A DNA stretch of 64,000 nucleotides from Blautia sp. SC05B48 (GCF_005848555.1 NZ_CP040518.1:991001-1055000); one strand, 5' to 3'. Shown: positions 8,102-17,470, counted from the stretch's first letter. A program made the numbers and translations. Notes: generated from the sequence alone by a model not told the origin.

Positions 8102-9256
8102 TCACGCCGTCTGCTCGGTTTCTTTCCAAAGTGAAACCTTTCTTCCGTCGTGTGTGCGGCTGTTCTGATAACGGATACCGTAATCACGAAACAGCCTGCT
8201 TGCGTTGATACTGAGCCTTAAAGAAAGTACATTCGGCTTTATATCCACCGCAAGCCTTTCGCAAAGTTCCGAAGCAGTTCCTTCCCATCTGTCACTTTCC
8301 GAAAAGAGCGTATCCGCTATCTTCTCAAGCAGAGGTTCGGGCGGTTCTTTCCACATCTCCGTTTCCGATTTTGCAAAGTTCCACACCAATCGCTCGCTGT
8401 CCCTTACAAGATGGATTTTCATATCCTGCTGGTCTCTGCCAGCAACATCAAGTGTGGCATTGTTGGAAGTACGCTTGTCCTTACTGAGAACAAATGCACC
8501 GTCTGCCGCACCCATCAGACCATTCGTGCCTGAAATCATATCGAATATATCTTCCGATTTTTGTTTGCGTGTATGATGAACAATAAGCATTGAAACCTTG
8601 TAACTGTCTGCCAACGCTTTCAGCCTTGCCACAACATCATAATCACTTGCGTAGCTGTAATCTGCTCCGCCTGCTTCACGCACACGCTTTAAGGTGTCTA
8701 TGATAATCAAGCCTGTGTCTGGGTGTTCCCTCATAAACCCTCTTATCTGTTCTTCCAGTCCGCCATTGACCGTTTTACATTCCGTTGCGAAATACAGATT
8801 GCCTGTCTCCTTTGCACCGAACATCTGAAACAATCGCTTCTGCAAACGTGGGTAATCATCTTCAAGGGCAAAATAAAGCACCGTTGCCTTACGCACCTTA
8901 TACTCCCAAAGCGGTGTGCCTGTGCTGATATGATAGGCAAGCTGTGCCATCATAAAGCTCTTTCCCACTTTCGGGGAACCTACGAAAAGGTAAGTTCCCC
9001 TTTGGAGCAGACCGTCGATAAGTGGTGTCTGAACCTCAAACACCGTATCATACAGCGTTGTCATTGATACTGTTTTCAGATAGGAAGGGTCTAACTGTCT
9101 GAGTATTTCCCTTTGCATTTCTTCAAAAGATTGCTCGTACCCCTTGAAATCCGTATCCTGATTGACTATACTATTGTCAGTACATTTGGAAAGTGACTGT
9201 TCCGCATCTGTTGCCGCAGATACATTTGGAATAGTCATTTCTTTTTTATTCTCCAT
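8102..9256 (-). CDS. AAA_25/RepA-like replicative helicase of the element
   Basis: A RecA-fold ATPase of 384 residues. Walker A is VGSPKVGKSF, Walker B GLIIIDTLKR, and a MLIVHHTRK strand follows; this is the RepA/AAA_25 pattern of plasmid helicases. A winged-helix-like C-terminus (ELCERLAVDIKPNVLSLRLSINA) may bind DNA. I prefer ATG at 9256 because GGAG lies 9 bases before it; 9262 is too close. It overlaps the MobC-like gene by 11 bases, so the two are coupled. It probably aids rolling-circle or excised-circle replication of the element. Confidence 0.8.
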   Translation of the reverse strand: MENKKEMTIPNVSAATDAEQSLSKCTDNSIVNQDTDFKGYEQSFEEMQREILRQLDPSYLKTVSMTTLYDTVFEVQTPLIDGLLQRGTYLFVGSPKVGKSFMMAQLAYHISTGTPLWEYKVRKATVLYFALEDDYPRLQKRLFQMFGAKETGNLYFATECKTVNGGLEEQIRGFMREHPDTGLIIIDTLKRVREAGGADYSYASDYDVVARLKALADSYKVSMLIVHHTRKQKSEDIFDMISGTNGLMGAADGAFVLSKDKRTSNNATLDVAGRDQQDMKIHLVRDSERLVWNFAKSETEMWKEPPEPLLEKIADTLFSESDRWEGTASELCERLAVDIKPNVLSLRLSINASRLFRDYGIRYQNSRTHDGRKVSLWKETEQTA

Positions 9257-9581
9257 TCGCATCCTCTCCTTTCAAACCGCCGAGAATAATGGAAATCAGT
9301 TCTATTACACTCAGCAGTTCATCATCCACACCTTTTCCTGCTTCAATCCTTTTCAGTTCCGCAAGGACTGTGGCAAATTCCGTTTTCAACGCCTTATACA
9401 CTCTCGGATTGCCCTGTACCACCACATCCTGATTTAAGCAACGGCGGTAACAATACTCCTGTTTTGGCAATCCTGATAGAGCTACAGCTCTGTTAATGAG
9501 TTCGTTTTCTTCGGGCGATACTCGAAACCCTACTGTGATATTCCTCCAACGATTTTTGTTATCTCTGTTCTTAGCTGACAT
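9246..9581 (-). CDS. mobC: MobC-like relaxosome accessory protein (RHH type)
   Basis: A 111-residue basic-to-acidic protein starting MSAKNRDNKNRWRNITVGFRVSPEE, the ribbon-helix-helix start seen in MobC-type plasmid mobilization proteins (VGFRVSPEENELI). The rest is helical and acidic. ATG at 9581 has AAAGGAG nine bases upstream; a TTG at 9587 is less likely. Its start overlaps the integrase stop by 11 bases and its end overlaps the helicase start, so int, mobC and helicase form one translationally coupled unit. It would bind near oriT and recruit or assist the MobV relaxase. Confidence 0.7.
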   Translation of the reverse strand: MSAKNRDNKNRWRNITVGFRVSPEENELINRAVALSGLPKQEYCYRRCLNQDVVVQGNPRVYKALKTEFATVLAELKRIEAGKGVDDELLSVIELISIILGGLKGEDANGE

Positions 9582-10662
9582 TTTCAAAATCTCCTTTCCC
9601 TAAATCATCTAATTTTTCTGCCATCTCAATCTGCTTTGACGGAAAGAGGTGTGCGTACTGATAAGTAATATCAATACTTTCGTGACCAACTCGGTCAGCA
9701 ATCGCCACCGCAGAAAAGCCCATATCAATCAAGAGTGAAATGTGGCTGTGACGGAGATCGTGAATGCGGATACGCTTCACGCCTGCCGCCTTTGCCCCTC
9801 TGTCCATCTCGTGATGAAGATAGCTTTTCGTCACCGTAAAGATACGGTCTTTCTTCTTCAATCCGTAAAGCATACCGAGATATTCTTTCATTTCCTCACA
9901 CAGAAACTTCGGCATTTTAATCGTGCGGTTGCTCTTTTTCGTTTTCGGAGAAGTAATCACATCCTGCCCTTTCAAACGCTGATAGGATTTATTGATTGTG
10001 ACTGTTTCCTTATCAAAGTTGAAATCTGCCGGAGTCAAAGCTAACAGCTCGCCCTCTCGGATACCGCACCAGTAAAGCATTTCAAACGCATAAAAGGAAA
10101 CAGGCTTGTCCATCATCTCAAAAGAGAATTTCTTGTATTCTTCCTTTGTCCAGAACAGCATTTCCTTGTGTTCCTCACGTCCCATATTTCCCACCTTTGC
10201 CGCAGGATTGGAACGCAGTTCATAGTAGCGGACAGCGTGATTGAAAATGGCGGACAACTGATTGTGCAGCGTTTTCAGATACGTCTGTGAATAAGGCTTT
10301 TTCTTCTCATCACGATAGGCAAGCATTTCATTCTGCCAAGTAATAATCTCCTTTGTGGAAATCTCGCTGATTTTCAGTTTCCCGAAATACGGAAGTATCT
10401 TTGTGCGTATGATATGCTCTTTGGTAAGCCACGTGTTTTCCTTCAAACGGTTCTTCACATCATTGATATAAAGCTCCGTAAAGGCTTCAAAACTCATATC
10501 AAGGTCTGAAGAAGTCTGCAATTTGAACATTCTTTCCCATTCCTGTGCTTCTCGTTTGGTAGCAAAGCCACGCTTGCATTTCTGCTTGCGTTCCCCTTTC
10601 CAGTTCACATACCTTGCCATCACATACCAAGTACCGTTATCTTCATTCTTAAATACCGGCAT
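9571..10662 (-). CDS. int: Tyrosine recombinase integrase (Tn916-like)
   Basis: A 363-residue tyrosine recombinase. It has an AP2-like arm-binding N-terminus (GTWYVMARYVNWKGERKQKCKRGF), a core-binding SAM-like domain (residues 55-150) and the catalytic domain with R202 (CGIREGE), H301-R304-H307 (HDLRHSH), H327 (VGHES) and Y336 (QYAHLFPS). All catalytic residues are present, so it should be active. Its ATG at 10662 directly follows the xis stop. Sitting near the right end and next to guaA, it fixes that end as the attachment end of the element. Confidence 0.92.
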   Translation of the reverse strand: MPVFKNEDNGTWYVMARYVNWKGERKQKCKRGFATKREAQEWERMFKLQTSSDLDMSFEAFTELYINDVKNRLKENTWLTKEHIIRTKILPYFGKLKISEISTKEIITWQNEMLAYRDEKKKPYSQTYLKTLHNQLSAIFNHAVRYYELRSNPAAKVGNMGREEHKEMLFWTKEEYKKFSFEMMDKPVSFYAFEMLYWCGIREGELLALTPADFNFDKETVTINKSYQRLKGQDVITSPKTKKSNRTIKMPKFLCEEMKEYLGMLYGLKKKDRIFTVTKSYLHHEMDRGAKAAGVKRIRIHDLRHSHISLLIDMGFSAVAIADRVGHESIDITYQYAHLFPSKQIEMAEKLDDLGKGDFENVS

Positions 10663-10851
10663 TTACATTTCCCCCTTTCCTGCTCCGTAGAGCCTTTCGT
10701 AAAAATACTGGCGATTTACACGCCCTGCAATCGTAATAAAGCCCTTTGCTTTCAATTCCTCATTTAATTGTCTGATGAGTTTATATGCATAAGGTTTTGA
10801 TACGTTTAGTTCCTGAGCCACATCTTCGGCTCGGATAAATCTGTTTTCCAT
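10663..10851 (-). CDS. xis: Excisionase-like DNA-binding protein
   Basis: A 62-residue helix-turn-helix protein: AEDVAQELNVSKPYAYKLIRQLN is a MerR/Xis-type HTH followed by a short wing (GFITIAGRVNRQYFYERLYG). Its stop abuts the int ATG, the usual xis-int arrangement. It would bend DNA at the attachment arms and favour excision. Start ATG at 10851 has AGGAAG and AAAGGAT upstream. It is transcribed from the divergent promoter near 11166-11194 through a long untranslated leader. Confidence 0.75.
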   Translation of the reverse strand: MENRFIRAEDVAQELNVSKPYAYKLIRQLNEELKAKGFITIAGRVNRQYFYERLYGAGKGEM

Positions 10852-11137
10852 ATCCTTTTTCTTCCTTTCTTAAAATAATTTTTTGCTTGCCGCTTTCTCC
10901 GTGTTAAAGTTCCAACAGGCACTCCTGCTTGTCGGCAGGCGCTGTGCTGTCCCAATGCACCGCAGTACATCAGGCGCTCGCTCGTATAGGGGTTCCCGAA
11001 AAGTCGGAGACTTTTGGGGAAGAGGAGGAGCAGTGCAGCGAATGAGCTTTTGTGCTTGCACACAAGCGAACGATACGGAACTTGCTCCGACGAGGTCTTG
11101 GCGGTTTGGCTTTTCGGACGGTCATTCAGTTGTCGCA
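10852..11137 (-). other. Long GC-rich leader of the xis-int operon
   Basis: About 300 nt between the minus-strand promoter and xis, GC-rich compared with its neighbours. It contains an inverted repeat CCGAAAAGTC/GACTTTTGGG near 10995-11019 and other short repeats. ORFs here lack good ribosome sites. A long structured leader before xis-int suggests post-initiation control, but no terminator-antiterminator pair is clear. Confidence 0.4.
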
Positions 11138-11263
11138 TTAAGCATATTTGTTTAATTCGTAATTTATTTTACTAAACATATTTGCTATTGTCAAGTGGTT
11201 TCAAAGAAAATATTAAACATTTTTGTTTCGGTTTTTCTTGACTTCCACTAAACATTTCTGCTA
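11138..11263. promoter_or_regulatory. Four-copy operator array between the XRE gene and xis
   Basis: The motif TAAaCATwTyTG(c/t)T occurs at 11138-11155, 11173-11187, 11213-11228 and 11249-11263, always in the same orientation. The second lies in the spacer of the minus promoter and the fourth in the spacer of the plus promoter. The adjacent XRE protein is the natural binder, giving autorepression and repression of xis-int. Confidence 0.7.
11166..11194 (-). promoter_or_regulatory. Promoter of the xis-int-mob operon
   Basis: On the minus strand TTGACA (11189-11194), a 17-base spacer and TAAAAT (11166-11171). An operator copy fills the spacer, so a bound repressor would block RNA polymerase. 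Confidence 0.7.
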
Positions 11264-11267
11264 TACT
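11238..11267 (+). promoter_or_regulatory. Promoter of the XRE regulator
   Basis: TTGACT (11238-11243), an 18-base spacer and TATACT (11262-11267), with one operator copy overlapping the -10 side. The start codon is about 30 bases further on. Confidence 0.65.
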
Positions 11268-11299
11268 TATTTCACTAAATATAAAAGGAGCGTATCATT

Positions 11300-11830
11300 A
11301 TGGCTATCAGCGAAAGAATACATTTTTTCAGACTAATGCGTGGTATGACACAAAAGTATCTCGGTACAGCAATCGGTTTTCCAGAAAAGAGTGCTGATGT
11401 GCGTTTGGCACAGTACGAAACTGGTACACGCAAACCGAAAGCAGACCTTACAAATGCATTGGCACAGGTGCTTGATGTTTCTCCACAGGCTCTTGATGTT
11501 CCTGACATAGACAGCTATATCGGTCTTATGCACACTCTGTTTACCCTTGAAGATATTTACGGTCTTACTGTCAGTGAAGCAGACGGAGAGGTATGCTTAA
11601 AGGTCAACAAGGACAAAGGCAGAGAAGCATATGAACTCCTCAAAATGCTGTATGCTTGGAAAGAACAGGCAGACAAGCTATCTTCCGAAGAAATCAACAG
11701 AGAAGAATACGATAACTGGCGTTACCATTATCCAGAGTTCGACACCACACAGCGTTGGGCAAAAGTTCCATCACAGGAATTAAGTGACGCTCTCGTGGAA
11801 GCATTCAAAGACCACTTGAAAGATAAATAA
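11300..11830 (+). CDS. XRE-family repressor of the mobile element
   Basis: A 176-residue protein with an N-terminal lambda-repressor-like HTH (residues 5-65: RIHFFRLMRGMTQKYLGTAIGF, RLAQYETGTRKPK, LAQVLDVSPQAL) and a C-terminal helical region of unknown role (YELLKMLYAWKEQADKL). Start ATG at 11300 follows AAAGGAGCG. It is transcribed away from xis-int, with four operator copies between, so it very probably controls excision and mobilization. A strong terminator follows. It is the outermost gene at the right end of the element. Confidence 0.85.
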   Translation: MAISERIHFFRLMRGMTQKYLGTAIGFPEKSADVRLAQYETGTRKPKADLTNALAQVLDVSPQALDVPDIDSYIGLMHTLFTLEDIYGLTVSEADGEVCLKVNKDKGREAYELLKMLYAWKEQADKLSSEEINREEYDNWRYHYPEFDTTQRWAKVPSQELSDALVEAFKDHLKDK

Positions 11831-11886
11831 GCACCTACAGGACCTGCCACTGGCAGCTCCCTACAGATGCTTTGGCAACGACAAAA

Positions 11887-11928
11887 AAGCCCTTAACTAT
11901 GGTTATTAACCACAGCTAAGGGCTTAGT
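11887..11928 (+). terminator. Terminator after the XRE gene
   Basis: Stem AAGCCCTTA/TAAGGGCTT (11887-11895 with 11917-11925) enclosing a second stem TGGTTA/TAACCA. It is followed by AGTTTATA. It closes the rightmost transcript of the element. Confidence 0.75.
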
Positions 11929-12087
11929 TTATAATATGGAATTTGTTCAGAGCCAAGCTCCGAACTTTAGTCTGCAAGCCACCTGTTAATTGTTCCGTTA
12001 CCCATAAACCACTGGATAACAAGAATAATGGCACTTGCTATGACTGTTATCAATTTGTTATCAAAAGACTAATCGAAATCGCTGAAA

Positions 12088-12102
12088 CCCGCATAAACAC
12101 TG
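12088..12102. repeat. Candidate attachment core, copy next to guaA
   Basis: The 15-mer CCCGCATAAACACTG lies 20 bases beyond the guaA stop, at the right end of the mobile element, and occurs again at 19155-19169 beside tRNA-Lys. Both copies are followed within two bases by a T-run. It could be the recombination core of the element. The classic alternative is the last codons of guaA itself, which are a common target of such elements. Confidence 0.4.
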
Positions 12103-12122
12103 GCTTTTTTAAGCAACTCGAT

Positions 12123-13700
12123 TTATTCAAACTCAATCGTTCCAGGCGGCTTACTTGTAAGATCATAGAATACGCGGTTTACACCCTTAACCTCATTAAT
12201 AATGCGGTTCATCACCTTATTAAGTACTGCATAAGGAATCTCAGCAGACTCCGCAGTCATAAAGTCAATGGTCTTAACGGCGCGGAGCGCCACTGCATAA
12301 TCGTATGTTCTAAAGTCTCCCATTACACCTACACTTCGCATATTTGTAAGGGCTGCAAAGTACTGGTTCGGCATCCAGGACGGATCTTTTCCGTGTTCTT
12401 TCTTGTAGTCGGCGGCTGCATTGTCGACTTCTTCACGGTAGATGTAGTCTGCATCCTGTACGATGCGTACTTTTTCTTCGGTGACTTCACCGATGATACG
12501 GATTCCAAGTCCCGGGCCCGGGAATGGCTGACGGAATACCAGTCTTTCCGGAATTCCAAGCTCAAGGCCGGCTTTACGGACCTCATCTTTAAACAGGTCA
12601 CGAAGCGGCTCAATGATTTCTTTGAAATCAACGAAATCCGGAAGGCCTCCTACGTTGTGGTGGGATTTGATCACTGCGGATTCTCCACCGAGACCGCTCT
12701 CTACAACGTCCGGATAAATGGTTCCCTGTGCAAGGAAATCTACAGCACCGATCTTCTTGGCTTCCTCCTCGAAGATACGGATAAATTCCTCACCGATGAT
12801 CTTACGCTTCGCTTCAGGCTCTGTAACACCGGCAAGCTTGTCGTAATATCTCTGCTGTGCATTCACGCGGATAAAGTTCAGGTCAAACTGACCATTCGGT
12901 CCGAATACACCTTCAACCTCATCACCTTCATCCTTGCGAAGAAGACCATGATCTACAAATACGCAGGTAAGCTGCTTGCCAATCGCTCTGGAAAGAAGTC
13001 CTGCTGCTACGGAGGAATCTACACCACCTGACAGGGCAAGGAGAACTTTTCCATCACCGACTTTCTCGCGGATCTCTTTGATCGTGTGTTCAACAAAGGC
13101 ATCCATCTTCCAGTCTCCGGCACATTCGCAGACACCAAGCACGAAGTTGGACAGCATTGTCTTTCCTTCTACTGTGTGCAGTACTTCCGGATGGAACTGG
13201 ATCGCATACAGTTTCTTCTCTTCATTCTGTGCAGTTGCTACCGGACAGTCTGCAGTATGTGCAGCGATCTCAAATCCCGGTGCAGTCTGGGAAATATAGT
13301 CTGTATGGCTCATCCAGCAGATTGTTTTGTCGGATACATTTTTGAAGATCCTGGAATCTTTCTTATCGATGAGAAGCTCTGTCTTACCGTATTCGCTGAC
13401 ATCTGCCTTCTCAACTTTTCCGCCAAGGACATGCATCATGAGCTGTGCTCCATAGCAAAGTCCAAGTACCGGAATACCAAGCTCAAATAATTCCTTCTGG
13501 TAAGTCGGTGAATCTGCCTCATAGCAGCTGTTTGGTCCGCCGGTAAGGATGATTCCCTTAGGATTCATCGCTTTAATCTTCTCAAGATCTGTCTTGTAAG
13601 AATAAATTTCGCAATATACATTACATTCTCTGACACGTCTTGCAACCAGCTGATTGTACTGACCGCCAAAATCAATGACAATAACTAATTCTCTTTTCAA
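12123..13700 (-). CDS. guaA: GMP synthase (glutamine-hydrolysing)
   Basis: A complete 525-residue GuaA, which makes GMP from XMP, ATP and glutamine. The N-terminal class I amidotransferase domain has catalytic C82 (GLCYGAQ), H170 and E172 (FHPEV). The ATP pyrophosphatase domain has the P-loop SGGVDSS (224-230), and the C-terminal dimerization domain ends KPPGTIEFE. The start is TTG at 13700, 7 bases after GGAGG; no ATG fits. A promoter lies 45 bases upstream and there is no room for a purine riboswitch. The mobile element stops right after its stop codon; guaA 3' ends are a known integration hotspot. Confidence 0.97.
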   Translation of the reverse strand: MKRELVIVIDFGGQYNQLVARRVRECNVYCEIYSYKTDLEKIKAMNPKGIILTGGPNSCYEADSPTYQKELFELGIPVLGLCYGAQLMMHVLGGKVEKADVSEYGKTELLIDKKDSRIFKNVSDKTICWMSHTDYISQTAPGFEIAAHTADCPVATAQNEEKKLYAIQFHPEVLHTVEGKTMLSNFVLGVCECAGDWKMDAFVEHTIKEIREKVGDGKVLLALSGGVDSSVAAGLLSRAIGKQLTCVFVDHGLLRKDEGDEVEGVFGPNGQFDLNFIRVNAQQRYYDKLAGVTEPEAKRKIIGEEFIRIFEEEAKKIGAVDFLAQGTIYPDVVESGLGGESAVIKSHHNVGGLPDFVDFKEIIEPLRDLFKDEVRKAGLELGIPERLVFRQPFPGPGLGIRIIGEVTEEKVRIVQDADYIYREEVDNAAADYKKEHGKDPSWMPNQYFAALTNMRSVGVMGDFRTYDYAVALRAVKTIDFMTAESAEIPYAVLNKVMNRIINEVKGVNRVFYDLTSKPPGTIEFE

Positions 13701-13744
13701 GGCTTTCCTCCTGTTATTTATAACATCTTTAGAATCTGTTACTC

Positions 13745-13773
13745 ATTATAAATGAGTACATGCACTTTTACAA
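13745..13773 (-). promoter_or_regulatory. Promoter of guaA
   Basis: TTGTAA (13768-13773), a 17-base spacer and a perfect TATAAT (13745-13750) on the minus strand. The resulting leader is about 40 nt, so no riboswitch aptamer precedes guaA. Confidence 0.75.
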
Positions 13774-13820
13774 TGCTAATTTTATCTCCCGACGGACTTT
13801 TTATTTTCCAGAAAAATTTT

Positions 13821-15362
13821 TCACTGCTTTTTTGCCTGCTCATCCCAGTAAGCGCAGTCATTTCTTCCAATTATCTCCGATGTAAACGGAGTACCGTCAT
13901 TCTTCTTATAATGTCTGGTCGCCCGGAAAACATATTTCGCACCGACATAAACGATCGGTACGTTGAAAAATACGATCAGAATATTTCCAAGATCAGAAAA
14001 TGCCCAGAGATTTCCAAGCTCCAGTCCTGCGATATTACAGAGAATACCAAATGCGGCAACAAAAAGACCGATACAGCGTACAAAATTAATACATATCTTA
14101 TCCTTGCGGATACGGTTTGCTGCGATTTCCGAAAAGCTGATCATTCCAAGCAGACAGGTAAATGCAAACAGGCAGAAACATAAGGTTACAAGAAATGTAA
14201 CGATCCCGTTCATTGCAGTTCCCGGAGTCAGCACAGCAATGGACTCCGTATATTTGGGAAGTTTGTCAAGAGCCTGCCAGCTTTCCGCATCTGCTCCCGT
14301 CCAGCAATGTGCCATAACTACCACAAATCCGGTAAGCGTACAGATCACAATAGTATCAAGAAAAACTCCCAGAGAAGCGATCACGCCCTGCTCGCATGGA
14401 TGCTTTGCGTCAGCTGCTGCCGCTGACATGGTGATCGTTCCCTGACCAGCCTCATTGGACATCAAACCTCGTTTTACGCCCTGTGCAAGAACTGTTCCAA
14501 AAACACCTCCAAAAAATGCATCCGGCTTAAAGGCTCCTGCAAACACGCTTCCGAAGAAATACGGAATACGGGTAAAATTCAATATGATAAGAAGTAACAC
14601 TACTACCATATAGAGCACTGCCATCACCGGCACCATCATATCTGTCCATCTGGATACTTTTTTGATTCCGCCAAATGCGATAGCTGCTGTGAGAATTACG
14701 ATCAGCGTACCTACTATATAATAGAAGGCTGATCCGCTTGGAATGGTTTTTCCGGTTACGATCTCTGCCATGCGTCCTACTGATGAAACAACGTTAAAGC
14801 CCTGTGCCGGCAGACAGCAAAGCGCATACAGAATATACAATACCGAAAGAAAAACACCGATCCATACCTTATTTCCAAGAAGCTTTCTCCCATAAAAAGG
14901 AAGACCTCCTACAAACTCATCGTCCTTCTTCTCCTTGAAAATCTGAGCAAGGACACCCTCCATGTATGCAACTGCCATCCCGAAAAACGCAGATATCCAC
15001 ATCCAGAACAGGGCCCCCGGTCCACCCACTGCAATAGCACCTGTTACGCCCAGGATATTTCCCGGTCCTACACGCATAGCTGAACTCAGGAAAAACGATG
15101 CAAGCGGCGAAATTCCTGTTTCCACAACACGTTTCTCCGTCATGGTTCGGATTCCTTTTTTAAAGTAAGTCACCTGCATAAAACCGATCCTGAAACTGAA
15201 AAAAATCCCGGACCCAAGAAGTAATATGATCGCAAAGGATATATTTCCCAGAATCGGGATACTGCTGTACCAGTCAAAATTTGTGGGGAACTCCCACAGA
15301 AAATCAGACAGTGGACCGATAAAGCTGAACACTCCATTGATCGCCTCAAATACTCTCTCCAT
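13821..15362 (-). CDS. Alanine/glycine:cation symporter, AGCS family
   Basis: A 513-residue integral membrane protein with about ten or more hydrophobic spans. It carries AGCS hallmarks: MRVGPGNILGVTGAIAVGGPGALFWMW near the N-terminal third, and GLMSNEAGQGT in the middle, which line the substrate and sodium sites. These transporters import alanine, glycine or related amino acids with Na+. I prefer ATG at 15362, eight bases after GGAGG, over the ATG at 15368, which is too close. It is monocistronic: guaA downstream has its own promoter. Confidence 0.9.
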   Translation of the reverse strand: MERVFEAINGVFSFIGPLSDFLWEFPTNFDWYSSIPILGNISFAIILLLGSGIFFSFRIGFMQVTYFKKGIRTMTEKRVVETGISPLASFFLSSAMRVGPGNILGVTGAIAVGGPGALFWMWISAFFGMAVAYMEGVLAQIFKEKKDDEFVGGLPFYGRKLLGNKVWIGVFLSVLYILYALCCLPAQGFNVVSSVGRMAEIVTGKTIPSGSAFYYIVGTLIVILTAAIAFGGIKKVSRWTDMMVPVMAVLYMVVVLLLIILNFTRIPYFFGSVFAGAFKPDAFFGGVFGTVLAQGVKRGLMSNEAGQGTITMSAAAADAKHPCEQGVIASLGVFLDTIVICTLTGFVVVMAHCWTGADAESWQALDKLPKYTESIAVLTPGTAMNGIVTFLVTLCFCLFAFTCLLGMISFSEIAANRIRKDKICINFVRCIGLFVAAFGILCNIAGLELGNLWAFSDLGNILIVFFNVPIVYVGAKYVFRATRHYKKNDGTPFTSEIIGRNDCAYWDEQAKKQ

Positions 15363-15977
15363 AGCCATCTCCTCCCTTTTTATCTGAATACCTCAGAATT
15401 GAACCATTTTCCGGATATTACGTTTTCCGCCGGACATAAAATATAGATATATTCATTTATATCCCTCCGAAAAATTTCCACATCTGTTCATATGATGTTG
15501 TGTACCACATCCATCATCGTTCATTTCCCCTCCGGATTTTTATGCTATGATTTATTATACCGTATCGGCTTAGAAAAGTCTTATTTATTTTCACTATTTT
15601 TGTACAAATTTCAGAATTTCCCATCCTTACAAGCCCCCACCCACTGCTTATTGCTCTTAGCAACCCCCGTAGGGAACTTACTTGATTCGGTTAAATCACA
15701 GATTCGTCGCAACAAACACAGAGAGATTTTATAAGACTTTATAAGATATTTAGATTTTCCTCACAGATTTTTAAAACGCTTCTCACAGTTCCATCACATT
15801 TTGACGGTATATTATTAAACAAATAAAGCACATAGCTTTTTCATCTTATAGATCATTACTTATTTTTCTTTTCATACTCTGCCGGGTTCCTTCCAAGACC
15901 CGGCCCTCCTTTTTTTCTGAGGTACTTTTCCCAAACAAGAATCCATCAACTTTATAACATCTTTTAACATCTTTTTA
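15363..15977. other. Gap of about 610 bases with no convincing gene
   Basis: AT-rich sequence between the AGCS gene and the WYL regulator. A plus-strand ORF at 15492-15734 has no ribosome site and no recognisable features. The only clear signal is a terminator-like hairpin at 15881-15917. Confidence 0.5.
15881..15917 (+). terminator. Terminator-like hairpin without an upstream gene
   Basis: Stem GCCGGGT/ACCCGGC (15881-15887 with 15898-15904), then CCTCC and a T7 run. It reads as a plus-strand terminator, yet no plus-strand gene precedes it within the gap. It may end a small RNA or an antisense transcript, or be a relic. Confidence 0.5.
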
Positions 15978-17084
15978 TCAACTCTCATATGTCTTTCTGA
16001 TCTTATCCAAATACTCTGTAAATCCATCAACAACCTTCTGAGACTTTAAAATCTTAGCCTTGTTTCCAAAGCCAAGAACCCAACCATAAAACTGGTCGCT
16101 GATTTCAACAGGTGCAGTAATGCTGAAATGCTTATCATCTACCACATTGTAAAGCATTCCTTTCTTTCCGAATCTGTCAACAACCGCATCCAAAAGAGAA
16201 TTGATAAACTGAATTGTGATTCTTTCTTGTTCGCCGCCGAACATAGAAAAAACTCTCTGTGTATAATTTTTGAGATTGATTTTATTAAAGACTTCTTTTC
16301 CCTCTCGTTCAATTCCAAGGAGTTTTACATCTTTCATTCTGTCAACACGATACGTCCGCAAGCCCTTTATATAATCATTATAAGCCAAAAGGTAATAGTT
16401 TCCATCATTGATTAGAAGTGCATAGGGACTGACCTCATACCTGCTGCCATGCCGTCTTTCCACCTGCTGATTCAGATTGCTAATGGAATATTTCAGATAT
16501 TTAAAGCTGATTTTTTCGGGAACGTGTTTATTCTCTTTACTCATTGCAGCATCTATTTTTTCGATATTATTCAAAACATCAGGGTTATTCGTTTTTACTC
16601 TGTCTGTCAGAATGGCGTTGTGACGTATTTTCTTCTCTTGGAACTCACTGACAAATTCACATAGAATTTTTATCAAGCGTTCTGCCTGCGGTTCAGACAG
16701 ATATTTTGAAACATAGACACTTTCAACCAAAAGCTGAATGTCTGTATAATCATAATGCCTCTGCTGCATACAGAATCCCTTTTGGTGCTTATCGAAAATG
16801 ATATTTTTCAAGCTGTCATCTTCTTCAATCATTTCTTCTGCTTCTTCCATTGGAATCTCTTCCTCAAAAGCAAGGATAGCTTTATTTATTTCGTCAATGT
16901 CTCTGTAAATGCCTCTTCGTTCTGCTTCAATGCCGTAAATATCAGCCATTGCAGAACAAATATCTTCACCAGTAATTACGTGATTTTCGTCTGTGTGTCT
17001 CATAAGATATTGATACACAAGAAATGGCTTCATCTTCTGATTTTTCTTTTTTCCATGTCCCGAACCTTCAAATTCTTTTGTCAT
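15978..17084 (-). CDS. WYL-domain transcriptional regulator
   Basis: A 368-residue protein with an N-terminal winged HTH (residues 15-70: KPFLVYQYLMRHTDENHVITGEDICSAMADIYGIEAERRGIYRDIDEI) and a WYL domain around residues 190-270 (EVSPYALLINDGNYYLLAYND, LRTYRVDRMKDVKLL), plus a C-terminal WCX-type extension. WYL proteins bind nucleic-acid-like ligands and often control defence or mobile functions. Start ATG at 17084 follows GAGGTTAGATT. It lies in an AT-rich stretch beside an RHH gene, which suggests an acquired segment. Target genes are unknown. Confidence 0.85.
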   Translation of the reverse strand: MTKEFEGSGHGKKKNQKMKPFLVYQYLMRHTDENHVITGEDICSAMADIYGIEAERRGIYRDIDEINKAILAFEEEIPMEEAEEMIEEDDSLKNIIFDKHQKGFCMQQRHYDYTDIQLLVESVYVSKYLSEPQAERLIKILCEFVSEFQEKKIRHNAILTDRVKTNNPDVLNNIEKIDAAMSKENKHVPEKISFKYLKYSISNLNQQVERRHGSRYEVSPYALLINDGNYYLLAYNDYIKGLRTYRVDRMKDVKLLGIEREGKEVFNKINLKNYTQRVFSMFGGEQERITIQFINSLLDAVVDRFGKKGMLYNVVDDKHFSITAPVEISDQFYGWVLGFGNKAKILKSQKVVDGFTEYLDKIRKTYES

Positions 17085-17155
17085 AATCTAACCTCAAACA
17101 TTTTTCTTTTATTTAACCATTCCAAAAGCAAAGAAAAAAGAGTGGGCGCCCACTC

Positions 17156-17335
17156 TCATTCAATTTTTATATTTTCAATTCCATGTCTTAAAATAATATT
17201 TATCAATTCATTCCTTGAATAATTGCTGTCTGCGGCAAGTTGGTCTAAAGATGCTAAAATATCTTCCTTCAATCTGACTGTGATAACCCTGCTGCCATCT
17301 TCGCCATGCTTTGTTCGTTTTTCATATCGTATCAC
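17156..17335 (-). CDS. Ribbon-helix-helix (Arc/CopG-like) DNA-binding protein
   Basis: A 59-residue frame, GTG at 17335 to TGA at 17156. The core SRVITVRLKEDILASLDQL followed by YSRNELINIILRHGIENIKIE is a clear RHH fold: a beta strand, helix A, and the N-cap plus helix B. The start is uncertain: GAGGA sits directly against the GTG, while the well-spaced ATG at about 17325 opens another frame that ends after 18 codons. A one-base change near the start is therefore possible. It lies 71 bases upstream of the WYL gene on the same strand and may be its partner or an antitoxin-like regulator. Confidence 0.65.
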   Translation of the reverse strand: MIRYEKRTKHGEDGSRVITVRLKEDILASLDQLAADSNYSRNELINIILRHGIENIKIE

Positions 17336-17470
17336 TCCTCAATCTGTATTTGATTATAGAGAGTTCAATGACTGTTTTATATATTACGAATAAATATCTA
17401 TTTACAACACGATCAATTGTAAAAAAATGGACAGCATGATACTATTAAAGAAAAAGATTTAGGGAGGAAA

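Noticed and set aside
11967-12053. A 28-codon hydrophobic frame (ITVIASAIILVIQWFMGNGTINRWLAD) at the element end
   Set aside because: It looks like a small membrane toxin-type peptide, but the only start is TTG with no ribosome site, so it may be a fragment or chance.
11943-13031. A 362-codon plus-strand ORF opposite guaA
   Set aside because: Shadow of guaA; no ribosome site and no recognisable domain.
13701-13744. Guanine riboswitch before guaA
   Set aside because: The predicted transcription start leaves a leader of only about 40 nt, too short for a purine aptamer.
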